In this document: in pieces, positions 34,333 through 46,520 of the stretch
Position numbering within the stretch: the first letter of the stretch is position 1
Layout: each line of letters begins with the position of its first letter
Assembly (NCBI GenBank): GCA_022605425.2
Contig: CM061253.1
Coordinates: 62,001 to 126,000, forward strand
From: Hamiltosporidium tvaerminnensis
Taxonomy: Eukaryota; Microsporidia; Dubosqiidae
DNA: 64,000 nucleotides
Direction: 5' to 3'
The notes under the pieces: generated by a model
What the model saw: the letters and a program-made list of their open reading frames with translations, nothing else
Databases searched by the model: none
Told to the model about the DNA's origin: nothing
Program-made: the position numbers and the translations under genes

Positions 34333-34604
34333 GAGTTATTAGTGATTTGTGAGGCCATATAGGAAGTTAATAAGAAAGTTTAATGAATAGATTATGAGAT
34401 GGGATATGTGTTAGTAAAGAGCGTAAACTCTTTGGTTCTTCCGTTCTTTTTTTTAATTTATATCTCAGAGTTTATTATTTCTTTATTTATCTTTTATTTC
34501 TTTATGATTTTTACTTATTTTGAACGGTGACATGTGTTTTATTGTTTTTATGACATTAGGAAATTCTATGTTTAATATAGATGATTGCTTATACGACCGT
34601 AGGG

Positions 34605-34800
34605 GGGATAGCCACATAAAAAACTACTAACTTTTTCGTATGAAAAAAACCACACAATCTTGCAGTTCATCTTTTCCTCATACAAATTTTAAGAAATGGT
34701 CAAAGATATAGCCTGTTTATCATTCGTATCAAAAATCCAAACAATAATTTCCTTATAACCCATATATACAAGTTACCAAGCAGATGCTTTTATTTATATG
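34605..34800 (+). repeat. Fragment of the 650-bp repeat
   Basis: GCCACATAAAAAACTACTAA, CATACAAATTTTAAGAAATG, AAAAATCCAAACAATAA and GTTACCAAGCAGATGC occur in the same order as the distal third of the copy at 53000-53660. The proximal part is missing. Confidence 0.55.
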
Positions 34801-35229
34801 TGATTATCCAACATCCACCTTTAAATAAATTATTTTTTTTAAAAGAATGAAAACATTGATTTCCTACAAAAAGATAAAGTGTCAATATATTAGAAATTCC
34901 AAACGAAGAACATATTTATTACGAATAGTAAATTGTTTATTTTATGAATGAGAAAAATTTGCTTTTGGTTACAGACCGTTTAATTTCAGCCCTTAAAATT
35001 TAATGAGACACACCTTAAATAGGGTAACAAAGCTCCAATTCAAATATAGACTGTCTGTCATACATATTGAAAAGAAGTAGCTAATAAGAAATTTTAATAA
35101 ATTTTATTAGAAAACTGATTATATCCATACATCTGTTTTTTCTACAGATTAAATCTAAATATTGACTAAAAATGAAAAATACCGTAAAATTTTAATTTAA
35201 ATTCTTAAAACCTATAATTTACATATAAT
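34801..35229. other. AT-rich spacer
   Basis: No gene or repeat was recognised between the repeat fragment and block B. Confidence 0.4.
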
Positions 35230-38130
35230 TTTAAAAGGCACAAATTTATTTAAATATTTTCAAAGCCCTAAACTGTCCCTTATAACAATATATTTCGTTT
35301 TAAATTTCTCTTTTATATATTTAATAGTTTCTTCTGATAGTACATCTTCTTCATAATATATCAGTTCAATGTAAAATTCATTATAAAAATACATACGTAT
35401 CCAAGTGTAATCCTTTCCCTGTATACCATAGCTCCACAATTTGATATATTCAATCTTCTTTAAATTCGCAATAAATATTAAATCTTTTTCTGATATATTT
35501 ATTTCATCTAAATACATTCTACTTATTTTATATTCTTGTTTAGCTAAAAACAATTCTGAAAAACTAATATTTTGAAACCAAATTTTATGAATTTTTAATT
35601 CTTTTAGACTCAATAAAGTACTAAATGCTTCTACATTTGAATTATTGATATTAAAATCGGAAATACTTAGTTTTTTTATACTGCTTATTTCATAGTTTTG
35701 AAATAAAAACTTTAAAGGACTTAGAGATAATTTCAAATCTGCTTTAGCTTTATTTGTGGATTTAAAATCAAATTTTTCATTTTTTTCTGATTGTTTTAAG
35801 AAATCAATCATTTCATTTATATCATAAAGATCTAACTCTTTAATATAAAAAATTTGATCTACCGAACGGTTTAACTTTATAATATTTAGTTGGGTAAAGT
35901 ATATTTCTTGAAGACCTATCATCATATCTATCGGCTTGAAAAATCTACAAATATTATTACGATTTTTATGCCAGAATCTAAAATATTTTATAGATTCGTT
36001 TAAAAAAATTTCATTTTCAATATATATACCTGAATTGATTATTTCTAAGGTTTCTAGCCCTTTAATATTGAAAATATCTCTTAGAAAATCAGATTTTATT
36101 TCTGAAGATGAAATTTTAATAGATTTTATATTTTCTTCTAAAATAGTATTTTCTGTTATAATAAACCGTTTATGATATAATTTTTTGAAAGCAATTGAAA
36201 TATTATTAAAACACCCTTTATATTCATAAAAACACTCTACATCAAAATTATTTTGCTTAACTTTAAAATTTTCAGTTATGTTAACTTTATTTCTAAATTT
36301 TTCTTTATTAAGTAATTTTAAATAGAAATCTTTATTTTCTTTTGGTATTTTTTTATCTTTCTTGATAGATTTTTCGATGGAACGTTTTTGGTGTTTATGC
36401 AACAGACTTTGTATTATAAACTTTGCTATATTAATATCCCTTTCTTCGATTTCAGGAACTTGATATCTTACAGATTTATTTTTTTCATAAAATATAAATT
36501 CCTCTATATTACTTAAATGCTCTGTAAATATGAAATTTGTATCAAATTTAGATTCAATAAAAACTATCTTTTTTAAATTTTTAAAATTTAAATTTGCATT
36601 TAGAGAACGAATTACCTCATCAGATATGTAACTCCAAAAGAATACAATCTCATCAATCATCTTTTTTAAATTTTGTAAAATAAAACAAAAACTCTTCGAA
36701 TTCGCTCCGTTTAAATCGTTTATATGCAAATATTTTATATCTAATGTATTTAGAAACATTAAAAATAAACATTGACTTTTATGATTCACACCCACTTTTT
36801 TGGAAAAAAATAAATCAAAATGTTTGTTAATTACTAAAGTATGTTTTTTATCTTCTGTAAATAAAATTTTATATTGATCAAAGCTATCATATTCATGTTC
36901 TTTAGAAAAAACCAAAAAATTGGAATTCCTTTCGATAATAACTAGTTCAAAATATCCTCTTGAAATTTTTTTGAATAAATCATATGAAAAATAGTCTTGC
37001 TTTGAAAAATGAAACGATACTTTTTCAATGTTAAAATTATTCATTTCATCAGACTCAACCAAAGAATACAAAATCGATTTTATCACATTCTGCAATTTAT
37101 TATCATCTTTAACTTTAAAATATTCTAAAAAATAAAATATTGTGTAAAACTTCTCAATTGTCATTTTATCATCTGGTAAATAATATGAAATTATAAACTC
37201 ATAGAATATTAAAAAATCAGATTTCTTTATATTATGACAGAGATATATTTCTATATTATTGTTCATATTGTCAAACTTTTCGAATATATCAAACTTAAGA
37301 CCAATTCTCTCAATAAATTCTATATAATACTGTTCATATTGCCTATTTGAATCTCTGACAAGCATTCTTTCTAAACAGTTTTTTTCGTCATTTTCATTAG
37401 TCTCATCTCTTTTGATTTGACATAGACATTCGGGTTTGTGTTCATTATTAATTGAAGCTATGTACGACTCTTCATTTTCATTTACAACATTAAATATAAT
37501 ATCTCTTTCAATCGAATAATAGATAAACATAAAAATAAGTGGTTTATATAATAACATTATGAGATTGAAGCAGGGATTAAATTTCCTAAATTTTAGAAAA
37601 AAATACGTATTTATAGTTTTAAAATCAATTTACTATTTTAGTTCTTAGTTAAAAAAATTTTGATTTATCAAAAAACGTCAAAAATGATTTGTCCTATAAA
37701 TCACAATTAATTAAAATTTTATAAAATATTTTAGAAGTTTTTAAATTAAAAGGTGTAAGTAGGAAAAATTGTTGTATTTCTAAACGTCAAAATTTATTGA
37801 ATAAAAATACTATTTTTAAAATTTAAATAAACGAATGTTTCTTATGATGTTCGATTTTTTTTTGTAGTTAAAGAATCAATAATTGACTGATACTTAGATT
37901 TCAGAAAGTTTTATATTACTAATTAAACAAAAATTAGATTCTTTTATTTTTTGCAGAATTTCTCTCAATAAAAAATACAAATTTTGATTATTCTTAAAAT
38001 CAGAATTATATTTCTTAAAATGACAGTTTTCTTTTGTTTTATTTTGTATCGAATGGCAATTTATGGTATAAAAAATGTAAAGAAAGTTGATAAAATGTAA
38101 TAATATAGATTGTATGTTCTCGAAACATAA
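35230..38130 (+). repeat. Segmental duplication block B, copy 1
   Basis: It is co-linear and in direct orientation with about 55070-58010. Similarity covers the LRR gene, its short downstream flank and about 500 bp upstream of it (for example GCAGAATTTCTCTC at 37952 against CTAGAATTTCTCTC at 57807). This copy keeps an open gene, the other is a pseudogene. Confidence 0.8.
35260..37557 (-). CDS. LRR-like hypothetical protein, possibly secreted
   Basis: This is an uninterrupted 765-codon frame. Residues 1-15 are hydrophobic and could be a signal peptide or anchor. The first 330 residues are helical and mixed-charge, with no known domain recognised. From about 320 onward, irregular LRR-like units recur: NLKKIVFIESKF (about 332), IKGLETLEIINSGI (about 505), GLQEIYFTQLNIIKL (about 553), IKKLSISDFNINNS (about 638), LKELKIHKIWFQNI (about 657) and LKKIEYIKLWSYGI (about 708). 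LRR families expanded and often secreted are known in several microsporidia, so a host-interaction role is possible but not shown. The decayed paralogue at 55110-57550 starts about ten codons further upstream, at an ATG that here reads AGG (37587-37585), so this gene may now use an internal start. Confidence 0.85.
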   Translation of the reverse strand: MLLYKPLIFMFIYYSIERDIIFNVVNENEESYIASINNEHKPECLCQIKRDETNENDEKNCLERMLVRDSNRQYEQYYIEFIERIGLKFDIFEKFDNMNNNIEIYLCHNIKKSDFLIFYEFIISYYLPDDKMTIEKFYTIFYFLEYFKVKDDNKLQNVIKSILYSLVESDEMNNFNIEKVSFHFSKQDYFSYDLFKKISRGYFELVIIERNSNFLVFSKEHEYDSFDQYKILFTEDKKHTLVINKHFDLFFSKKVGVNHKSQCLFLMFLNTLDIKYLHINDLNGANSKSFCFILQNLKKMIDEIVFFWSYISDEVIRSLNANLNFKNLKKIVFIESKFDTNFIFTEHLSNIEEFIFYEKNKSVRYQVPEIEERDINIAKFIIQSLLHKHQKRSIEKSIKKDKKIPKENKDFYLKLLNKEKFRNKVNITENFKVKQNNFDVECFYEYKGCFNNISIAFKKLYHKRFIITENTILEENIKSIKISSSEIKSDFLRDIFNIKGLETLEIINSGIYIENEIFLNESIKYFRFWHKNRNNICRFFKPIDMMIGLQEIYFTQLNIIKLNRSVDQIFYIKELDLYDINEMIDFLKQSEKNEKFDFKSTNKAKADLKLSLSPLKFLFQNYEISSIKKLSISDFNINNSNVEAFSTLLSLKELKIHKIWFQNISFSELFLAKQEYKISRMYLDEINISEKDLIFIANLKKIEYIKLWSYGIQGKDYTWIRMYFYNEFYIELIYYEEDVLSEETIKYIKEKFKTKYIVIRDSLGL

Positions 38131-38199
38131 ATTTAACAAATGAATAAAACAAGTCTTTTGGAAATACACTAAATATATTTTTAAACAAAATTTTAATAT

Positions 38200-39039
38200 T
38201 TTTTTTAATGACCTATTTTACTAAGAATTTTCTATTTTGTTTATATATTAAAAGTATTTTTTCATGTTTACTTACACTTATAAATTATTAAATTTATACT
38301 TGTTTAATTACATTTCTTGAGCTAATTGGAATTCAGCAATTATTATGTTATTAGGACATTTTTTCGAGAAGCAAAATTCGTTACTTTAAACAAAATTTTA
38401 AATGCTTTTGTTAGCGTTCGAAGATTTTAGTGAAGAGAAATTTAAAATACGATTATAAAATACACAGAAAACCCAAACAAAACGGGATAAGAATGTCAAC
38501 GAAGAAACATTAAAAATATTCGCTATTATACTTATTATATATAATTTGCCTTGTAAAACTAAGAAGTATTAATAGACTTGTTCGTATATTCAGAATACTA
38601 TCTTTTATTAAAACACTTTTCATAAATTCAAGTCTCTGTACGTATAGACAGCTAAAAACTTCTAGATATTTGTATTTAAGTGATTTTTTTTAAAAACAAT
38701 TGTTTATTTTGTGCCAAAAATTAGACGGATAATAACCAAAGAGCAAAAATCGCCTGAAATTTTAAAACGAATTAAAGATTATTTTTAAAGAAAGCATAAA
38801 GAAGATTAGGAATTTTAAAATATTATGATGATTTACTTTTATATTGTTAGGTTTAATTTACCATAAAAGATGCTTATGTTTTGAAAATATTTTAAATTAG
38901 ACTAGAAAGAACGAAGAACATACATTTTCTTTACAATTAGTTATTTAACAACTGCTAGATAGTTCAATTTTCTTTAAAAAACTAACATAATTTTCTACAG
39001 GTAGCATATTTCATATTTTTTTTAGATATTGACACAGTT
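38200..39039. other. AT-rich region without recognised features
   Basis: No supported gene or repeat was found. Short frames lack conserved character. Confidence 0.4.
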
Positions 39040-39880
39040 TTGAGGTTTACTCATGATTGTACTTTAACAAAATATCATTATTCCATAAATAACATAAATT
39101 ATAAACCTTTTAATCTAAAAATCTGTAAAATTAAATAAAAAAACAGGGAAAGTGCCTAAAGTTTGTTAATTTTTGTTGCTTTAGTGTTTCCTAGGACCAA
39201 ATCAAACCTGGGTTCTCCCGAGATTTTAAATCTCTCTTATCACTCTAATAAAAAGGAATCAAATAAATTTTTAGCTAAAATATATCTTGGAAGTTTTTAT
39301 AAGTTTACCAGACGCCGCAAGATCATATCAAAGGGTATAACCTGATACGTGGCTTCACATGTTATCATCAACATTCACCCTTGTACGAGCCTTGGCCTTC
39401 CTTCTGAATCTCGCTCATTAGTTTTTTTCCAGGGAGTTTTTCTACTCTTTCGGGGTTAGTAACAGTGTAGTTTTAAAAAGTGAGTTGTTAGCCTTATGCC
39501 TAAAACGGGGGACCGGTCCCTTTTAGTCGCCTCTTACACAAGCAGTGTATACTCTAAGCCAATTCTTTCCCGGCATGGTGGGGGAAACTAGCTTTACATG
39601 CTCTATAAAATATATACTTTTCTGCGTTTCTTTGTCTCTCTTTCTCCTAATCTAAAGAGGGAAGGCTAGGTCTCTATGCTTATACATTATAATTATCATA
39701 AAGTTCAATGGTTTTCTTCATTTTATTTTTATAAAAAAAATACAAACTATGCTTTTAGAAAAAAGTTTTAGCATTTTGTAGACTTTCTCCTCTTTATAGT
39801 TTTTTATAAAATACCGAATATTAAGTGTGATTATCATTCTAAAAGAAATCTTTAGATATCATTTTTGCATGTTTCAAATA
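39040..39880 (+). repeat. 650-bp repeat copy interrupted by a short retroelement
   Basis: Left of the insertion, TTTGTTAATTTTTGTTGC, TTTCCTAGGACCAAATC and GGGTATAACCTGATACGTGG match the middle of the family in order. Right of it, AAGGCTAGGTCTCTATGC, GTAGACTTTCTCCTC and AAGTGTGATTATC match the distal part. The two halves are separated by the 229-bp element at 39362-39590. Confidence 0.65.
39362..39590 (-). mobile_element. Short non-autonomous retroelement of RTE type, copy 2
   Basis: Read on the minus strand: GCCGGGAAAGAATTGGC, GTAAGAGGCGACTAAAAGGG, GGCTAACAACTC, then GGCCAAGGCTCGTACAAGGG and a short TGATGATAA-like tail. The flanking direct repeats are GCTTCACATG (39352-39361) and GCTTTACATG (39591-39600), one mismatch. 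Length is 229 bp like copy 1. It interrupts a copy of the 650-bp repeat, so it is the younger of the two. Confidence 0.85.
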
Positions 39881-42762
39881 CAAATTTCATCAGATTGTTT
39901 TTAAAAGTGTTATTCTCGACACAATCTTAAAAATAATATAAATATTTTTCTAAAATAGTAAGAAGAAGATAAATATTTGTGTATAGCTTACACGAAATTA
40001 CTATAAAAAAACCAGAATTAAGGGTTTTTTGCTGTTTTCTTCTAAAAAAAGGAATATCTATGCGAATTATTTTTTTATTTATTCTATTTCTTTAAACACT
40101 TGCTCTATTGGTCTTAAGCTAGGTGGTTTTTATTTTATTCTTATATTTGATTAAAAATGAATGGTAACCCATAGCATCAGAATAAACGTTTTTTTTTGCA
40201 TGATTTAACAAGAAAACGACACTAAAGACTGGTTTTCTATAAATTCTTATATTGACTTGCAAGTACGCAATTCGACATGTATTTAACCTGATGATAAATA
40301 AAATGCATTTTCTCCTGCTTGGCTTCATATTTCTGGTTTTCAGATCTAAAGTCTGGGGTTTTGATTAATATGCTAGGCTGTTCGTGCTTATCAAAAAAAT
40401 AACATAGCATTATGGGTTAGTTATTTTTTAAACAGATTTTTATCATTACCTGCAATAGAAATTATTGTATAATATTAAATTATAAAAAAAAGTTTTGTGG
40501 CTTTGAGTCTTAGGAGATATAAAGATCACTTCTTAATGAACTTTACGTTGTGTTAGTTGCTCTTCAACTGCTAAATAAACGCACCTTTATTTTTTTTAGT
40601 TAAAATCTAGTAGTGTACCTTACTGTGATCTCGTTTTATTTTTATATTAGGTTGTTTCTTTCTTTATAGATGGAATACAATCCACGGGGAATTAGAGCTT
40701 CGTTAAGGGTAGGCGTCTCAGAGACATGTCTTCTTTTGATTGGCAAGGCTTCGGCAAAACATAAACTTTCTTTTTAAAAGATTAAGAGCGTATTACCATG
40801 AAACAAACCAGCATTTCATAAACAAATTTTGATATTCTCTCTAGCTAATGCGTTGTATTTTCTTATTTCCCTAATTTAACTTAATATTCGTACCGACAAA
40901 ACAAAATAGATAATAAATACAGAAAGAAAAAACAGAAGTGGAGTTGTTTTTGCTTTATGTAGTAATATCAAGTTTTGTCTGAGGAAACTACATATCTCGC
41001 GAATCAATAGTATCAAATGCTTCTTCTTAAACTAATCATTCTCTGAATCTCGGAATAGTCTGTAGATTTTAGGAACGAAATTTCAAGCTTAAAAACGAGG
41101 ATGTAAATTCCAATATAATTTATTATAGAAATTAAGAGCTGGACAGGATGTAAGATACATAAAATTTTTATGTAACAATAATTTCCTGGGAAACATGGTA
41201 AACTAATTAAAGAAGTAGAATTATTCAAATCTTATCAAAAAATAAATCTTGGGGATATTGCCTTAAAGGTTTCAATACATTTTAAATGATTTATTTATCT
41301 CCAAACACAGTAGCAAGAAGATTTATGGACATTACATTCTATATAAATCAGACCCTCGGATAGTTTTATTTGGCTCTGGATGTGCTAAATGATATTTCAA
41401 ATATTACTGAGAATTTATTTTATTCGAAAATTTTATTGACAAATAGAAGGTTTGTAAAGAACCATTAGATGTTTTTAGTATTCAAAGCACGGCCAATGGA
41501 CAAGATATTTTTGATCAAGTCGAAAAATCATAGAAGGTGATATTCAAATTATATTACAACTAAATAAGGAAAGATATAATGCGAGGAAATATGTTTTTGT
41601 TACTCTTATATTTCAATTAGGAGATTAAGGTAATTAAAAATCATTTATAATACATTTATTATTTCTAAAAAATCGTTATATGGAGTATACTTGAAACTGT
41701 CACAGCTTATATACCAGTCATTTTACCTTCAACTATATAGAATTGCACGTACTTAAAACTCGTCAATTACGTGAGTAAATTTGGGAAATTTCCGAAGATG
41801 ATTTACAACAGACTAGTTCAGTTCGCTAACTTGCCGTACAAACATTTATATGCAGTTTTAAAGTTATTGCAATCATTCAATTTTTTCTGAAATGAATCAG
41901 CTTCTTTCTGATTCACAAAGCAATAAATGAGTATGGAAGTTGTTTTTTTGTACGGATTTAACTGAATTATCGAAGCATTATAATTTTAAATCTCAAAGAA
42001 ATAAAAAAAGACAGAGCCCGAATTTTAAATCATATTTAAAAATTCTATCAAAATAGTCTTCTTTATGCGAGGGCTCGAACAAATGTCTTATTCATTTGAA
42101 TAGGTGCGCAATATTTATTCAAAAAAAATGAAGCTGTTTATAAGACCTGTAATAAAAACTTTAGATACTTTGAAAATATATTTTGATGTAGTTTTTCTGG
42201 TTTCATTTTGCAAAAAAATCATATTTAAATTCTTTAAATCTCTTTTCGGCTGATCTTGAAAGGCTAGTACCGGAGTTTAATTGTAAGTAATACATATGCA
42301 ATGCACAAATGCTTTTTAAAAAAATAATTGAATTCAAAAATAATTGAATTGGATAAGAGTCTTTTAACTTCGTATTTACACCAAGTTCATACATTTTCTC
42401 GAAGGTTTATTTACGCTTTTAACAAAATCTATCTGTTTGAAGAAACATTCACTAAAATAAAATATAAAAAAATGTTGAAAAGCTAAATAAGAGACAAACA
42501 CTTGGTCTTTTTATTGATTATTTCTCCAATAAATTTAACTGAATTTATTACATGTTGGGGAACTCCTTAACTATATTAATTTCTGAAAAAATATGCTTTT
42601 ATTTTTTGTTATTATATTTTTTGACATGAAATGATGAAAAATATGATAAATTGTTTAAAAAATGTAGAAAACCATATTAATTCTCTTTTATTACAGCTTC
42701 TTCATAAAAATACCTAAATATTTTCTTTCTTTGTATTAATTTTTGTATTTATTTCTTTTTAT
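39881..42762. other. Long AT-rich region without recognised genes
   Basis: Short frames (for example 40119-40328 and 41013-41228 on the minus strand) have no partner in the window and no clear domain. Nothing supportable was identified. Confidence 0.4.
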
Positions 42763-44587
42763 TGTGTATTGATCTATGGAGCCGAAAGCTTAATGAAAAA
42801 AACCCAAAGATGACATTAAAGACATATGCAGAATCTCGTGAGGCTAATAATATTATTATTTGATGATCTCTGATCCCTGAAAAAGATGAACAAACATTTT
42901 AGAAAATGACGGAAGAGGTGAATGAAAAATATACGATTAGAAATAAACAAAGAGAAATCGGCTACAAAAAACCCGTGTTTTGAAGATACAGCCACTCTTT
43001 TTCAATGAAAAGGTTATTAAAAATACTTAAGAACAAAGGAAAATAGCAGAGGAATCCCAAGAAGTATGTCGTTCGAGGAAGTACAATAAAACATAAAGCA
43101 CGAGTAAAAAAACTTTTTCGCAACAAAATTGAATGCTAAAAAATTATTTTCTGCAAAAAATCAACATTCGATATTGTCAACCCACTGCCAAATAGAAGTA
43201 CCTTTTCTTTAACAACTGACTTCTTTAAGTTAGATTATGCAGTGCATGCACTGCTAGTACAGAATAAATGCATCTACGCCTAGGATGTAAATAACGTCTA
43301 TACTTTCCCCGTAAAGAACTATGAAGAATTTTATATAGTGTAGACTTTAAAAGCGAATATGATTTTGCAACACTTGGATTGTCTTAAAAAACATAAAAAT
43401 ACATCGACCAGAAGAGCAGCAATCCTAAAGGTTGAAAATAATTATAAAACCCACTTTTCACTAAAAAAACTTTTTAAAAATTAAATACGAGTTGGAAAAG
43501 AAGTCACAAAGAAGAATTTTGAAGAAGCTCAACTAGCTAACCTATATAACGAAATCAAAAACCGAAAAGTACATTCAATGTTATAAAGCTAGTAATAACG
43601 AGCTGGTAAGTGTAAATGACTCCTCAAGAGGGTTAAAGAAAGGAAGAGTAAGACCACCTGATGAAGCAGTGTTCTGTTCTATATAAGATAGAAGTAGATT
43701 GCCGCGGTGCCGAAGGTATTTCACACACAGCAACTAAATCTGTCTAACGGTAGACTCTTAGCAACAAAATGTAAGAAAAAGCCTGGAGTGACTATACTAG
43801 ACCAAATAATGAAGTTGCACAATACAAATACTTACTCCTATTAAATAAATATTAATTCAAGTCTTTAAAACAAATTAGGAGTCACTCAGTTCAAGAAATT
43901 ATTGATAATGAGTATGCAGAGATAAGAGTGGACACCAGAATAAAAACTGATGTTAATTTCGGAATAACAGACCCGACATATTTATTACTGATAAGAAGAA
44001 GAATAAGATAACCCTCATTAAAGCAGGAATCTCATACTAAAACTTTCTTCAAATAGTTGAAAAGGAGAAACTTTAGAAGTACGAACTAGTAGCAAATAAG
44101 TTCGCCATCGTTCATAAATGTAGTGTAGAGATAGTTTCTTATGTGATGACTTGGAACGTTATTGGAACAAAATACCATAAGATGTTGTTAAAAGACTACA
44201 AATACCCATGAATGTAGAGGCAGTTATACAATCTATAGTACTCAAAAAGACGGTCGAAAAAATTTCTTTTGGTCAACGATGAGGACTTGAGTCAGGACTA
44301 AATACCGAAGAGAGCTGGGAGAGAGCGTCAATTGGTGTTATTATGAGATCAGAGATACATGAGGAACCAATACCCCCTTTAAAAGAAGCGAAAAGAGAGG
44401 AAGATGGTGTTAAAACGGAAATTAGAAAAAGTCTTTTACCCCTTATTTTAGATAGCATAATCACAGCAGAGGAATACAATTAATGCAAATGAAAACTCGG
44501 ATTTAGAAGAAATGATGGAAGTGGTTGAAATAGTAAAATAATTATTTAAAAGATAAAATTTGTTAACCCAGAATTTTATTGTATAAA
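42763..44587 (+). mobile_element. R2-type retrotransposon relic, 5'-truncated
   Basis: Homology starts abruptly within RT motif B/C (TTGTGTATTGATCTATGGA, AGCCGAAAGCTTAATGAAAA) and continues through the thumb, the zinc-knuckle region, the endonuclease (GAGTATGCAGAGATAAGAGT; CCCGACATATTTATTACTGA) and the tail to AACCCAGAATTTTATT. Many stops and small indels break the frame. It belongs to an older layer than the two full copies. Confidence 0.85.
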
Positions 44588-45061
44588 TGTATATCTCAAA
44601 TTACTTTATTATAAAAATAATTTACGACAAACCTAATTTGCTATATTATATTCTAAGTTAGTATTGAATTTTATCAATTAATGTCTTTTGAATATACTTC
44701 GTTCAAATTTACTTATTTTATTTATCTAGAAAGAAATACAATATTTTTATCAAGTACAAATTAAAAAAAATAATCTCTAAATAAAATATTTAGTAATCGA
44801 TCGGTATTGGAGGTTTATTGTAAGAGTTTACGTGATTTGTTGACAAACCAACCAAATAAGTTCATTTTATATTGAAATCCTCCTGTTCTACATATACATT
44901 CATTCTGCTATAATGTAGATTAAGTAAAATTTAGATGTTTATAATCTTATCGAATTACGTTATAGTTTATTTCAAAAACTATAAAAAGTCAAAAATTGGT
45001 TTTTTAAGAGAATATATAAATTGATTTTGATTTAAAATTTATTTAATTAAACATTACATGG

Positions 45062-45190
45062 TTGCGTTGGGCTGAAAACTTAACCAATCCAAAGAAAAAT
45101 CTATTTGGAAAACCTGTTTTTTTGGCAAATTTATGATTCATTCTTGGATTGTGTTTCTTACACAAGGAAGAAGCGAGCTATTAAAAAATA
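45062..45190 (+). mobile_element. SINE-like element of about 127 bp, copy 2
   Basis: A perfect 7-bp direct repeat, TACATGG, flanks it at 45055-45061 and 45191-45197. The sequence from TTGCGTTGGGCTGAAAACTTA to the A-rich end GCTATTAAAAAATA matches 3408-3532. In block A copy 1 the corresponding position (around 22600) has no insertion, so an empty site exists. Confidence 0.75.
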
Positions 45191-45349
45191 TACATGGCGA
45201 CATATATTTTAATTCGTTTTAAATTATTTCATAATTTAAAAATAAAGACATATTTATTTTTAATGTTGGAAGGAAATTTAGAAATCCTCAAAAATATTTT
45301 TAATTTATATTTAAAATTTAAACGTATATTTATTTGAAATTTCGTAACT

Positions 45350-45658
45350 ATGAATTCTATTCTTGCTTTGTTCTATTACATAGGTTTTGCAGTTTCGATA
45401 AACGTATATTCACTTCTTACGTTTTATGGTAAATATACACGTACACAAAACAAATTTAATTTAAATTATAACGACAATGACTCAGAAAATAACCCAAATA
45501 TTTCGCGGTTAAACAAACTGAAGCAAGAAATAGATGTTCCGAGGATTATATCTAATATAGAAAAAATTAAAAAGCAAAAAACGACTCCAAAACCCCGTGA
45601 CTCAACCATTTCCTTAGATCTTATTAACTCTTATCCTATTTTTCTCTTGTATAATTAA
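45350..45658 (+). CDS. Small hypothetical protein with N-terminal hydrophobic segment
   Basis: The gene encodes 102 residues from ATG 45350. Residues 1-25 (SILALFYYIGFAVSINVYSL) are hydrophobic and could be a signal peptide or a membrane anchor. The rest is polar: an Asn/Asp-rich stretch (about 38-52), then a lysine-rich segment (IEKIKKQKTTPKPRD) and a short hydrophobic end. No domain is recognised. A frameshifted relative at 22756 shares the N-terminal segment and traces of the C-terminus, which supports this as a once-real gene family. Its location beside a SINE-like insertion gives no functional hint. Confidence 0.55.
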   Translation: MNSILALFYYIGFAVSINVYSLLTFYGKYTRTQNKFNLNYNDNDSENNPNISRLNKLKQEIDVPRIISNIEKIKKQKTTPKPRDSTISLDLINSYPIFLLYN

Positions 45659-45959
45659 AAAGTATATATTGTTTTAAAATTATTTTTTTTTAATTTAAAC
45701 GTGTTGTTACTTACTAACTTATTTGCTCAATGGCTTAGAGCTGACTGCGAGATTAAACCATTTTTTCTAAAACTTCTTCTTTTTGTGATCAATAGACTGT
45801 AATATTCGTTTATACCAAGGATATTGTGATTTTTATATTTCCTTATGCAAGTAATTTTTGTACGAAAATAAAGTCGTCAACGGTCGAAATAACATTTTAA
45901 GTTATTTTTAAACTCGTGTTTCGGACGTTTTTAAATATAGCACATCTGACATCTGGGGC

Positions 45960-46520
45960 TTTTTACCTCGTTTACAAATTTGAAATTTCATAGTATTTTT
46001 GAAACCGATATTCCCGGAGGTTCTCAGTCATCTTAATAGGTTATTGCTAATTCATACATGAAATTAAAGATGGTTTACCATACATCCATCGTCGCTTCGT
46101 TACGTTTGGCGAATTTCTATGTCTTACAAGCATGTATTCCTTTGTCTAAGAAAGGCTTGATATATGTCTTGGCTACCATCGTTTAATTGTGACAACCGAT
46201 TTGCAATTTATAGTGGGTTCATGTATGCGAGTAATACTAGATAAAGTCTTTACTTTTCCTGTGCAGTTGTAGTTTTAATTCTTTTTGAGATACCTAGATA
46301 CTATCCGATTAGATGGTTTTTAAACAATATTTACGGTGTTTAAGATATGGTTAATAACTAGTTAATCACATAAACGTGCTTTTATTCATTTATTTAGACC
46401 AATTTTTTTATATGTGCTCTACTTATTTCTTTTCAAGCATCGCCCGAATTTCTCACTATTCTACCGATGTTTTGAGGATATATCAAAGATCCTATCTTTT
46501 TTTTTACAGAGTTTCTTTCA
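45960..46520 (-). mobile_element. Relic of an RTE-like LINE, second block copy
   Basis: It aligns with 23330-23870 in block A (for example GAGGTTCTCAGTCATCTT against CATATTCTCAGTATCTTT, and TTTGGCGAATTTCTATGTCT against TTTGGCAAATGGCTATGTCT). Identification as RT rests on copy 1; this copy is even more eroded. Confidence 0.5.

Noticed and set aside
35936-36175. 79-codon plus-strand frame opposite the LRR-like gene
   Set aside because: It is an antisense shadow of a long open gene.
37894-38169. 91-codon minus-strand frame upstream of the LRR-like gene
   Set aside because: It begins at GTG, not ATG, and the co-linear stretch in block B copy 2 (57.77-58.0 kb) is not open.
40119-40328. 69-codon minus-strand frame with NVYSDAMGYHSF, vaguely like an ISXO2-type transposase
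   Set aside because: Only a few residues resemble the motif, and no flanking transposase similarity or inverted repeats were found.
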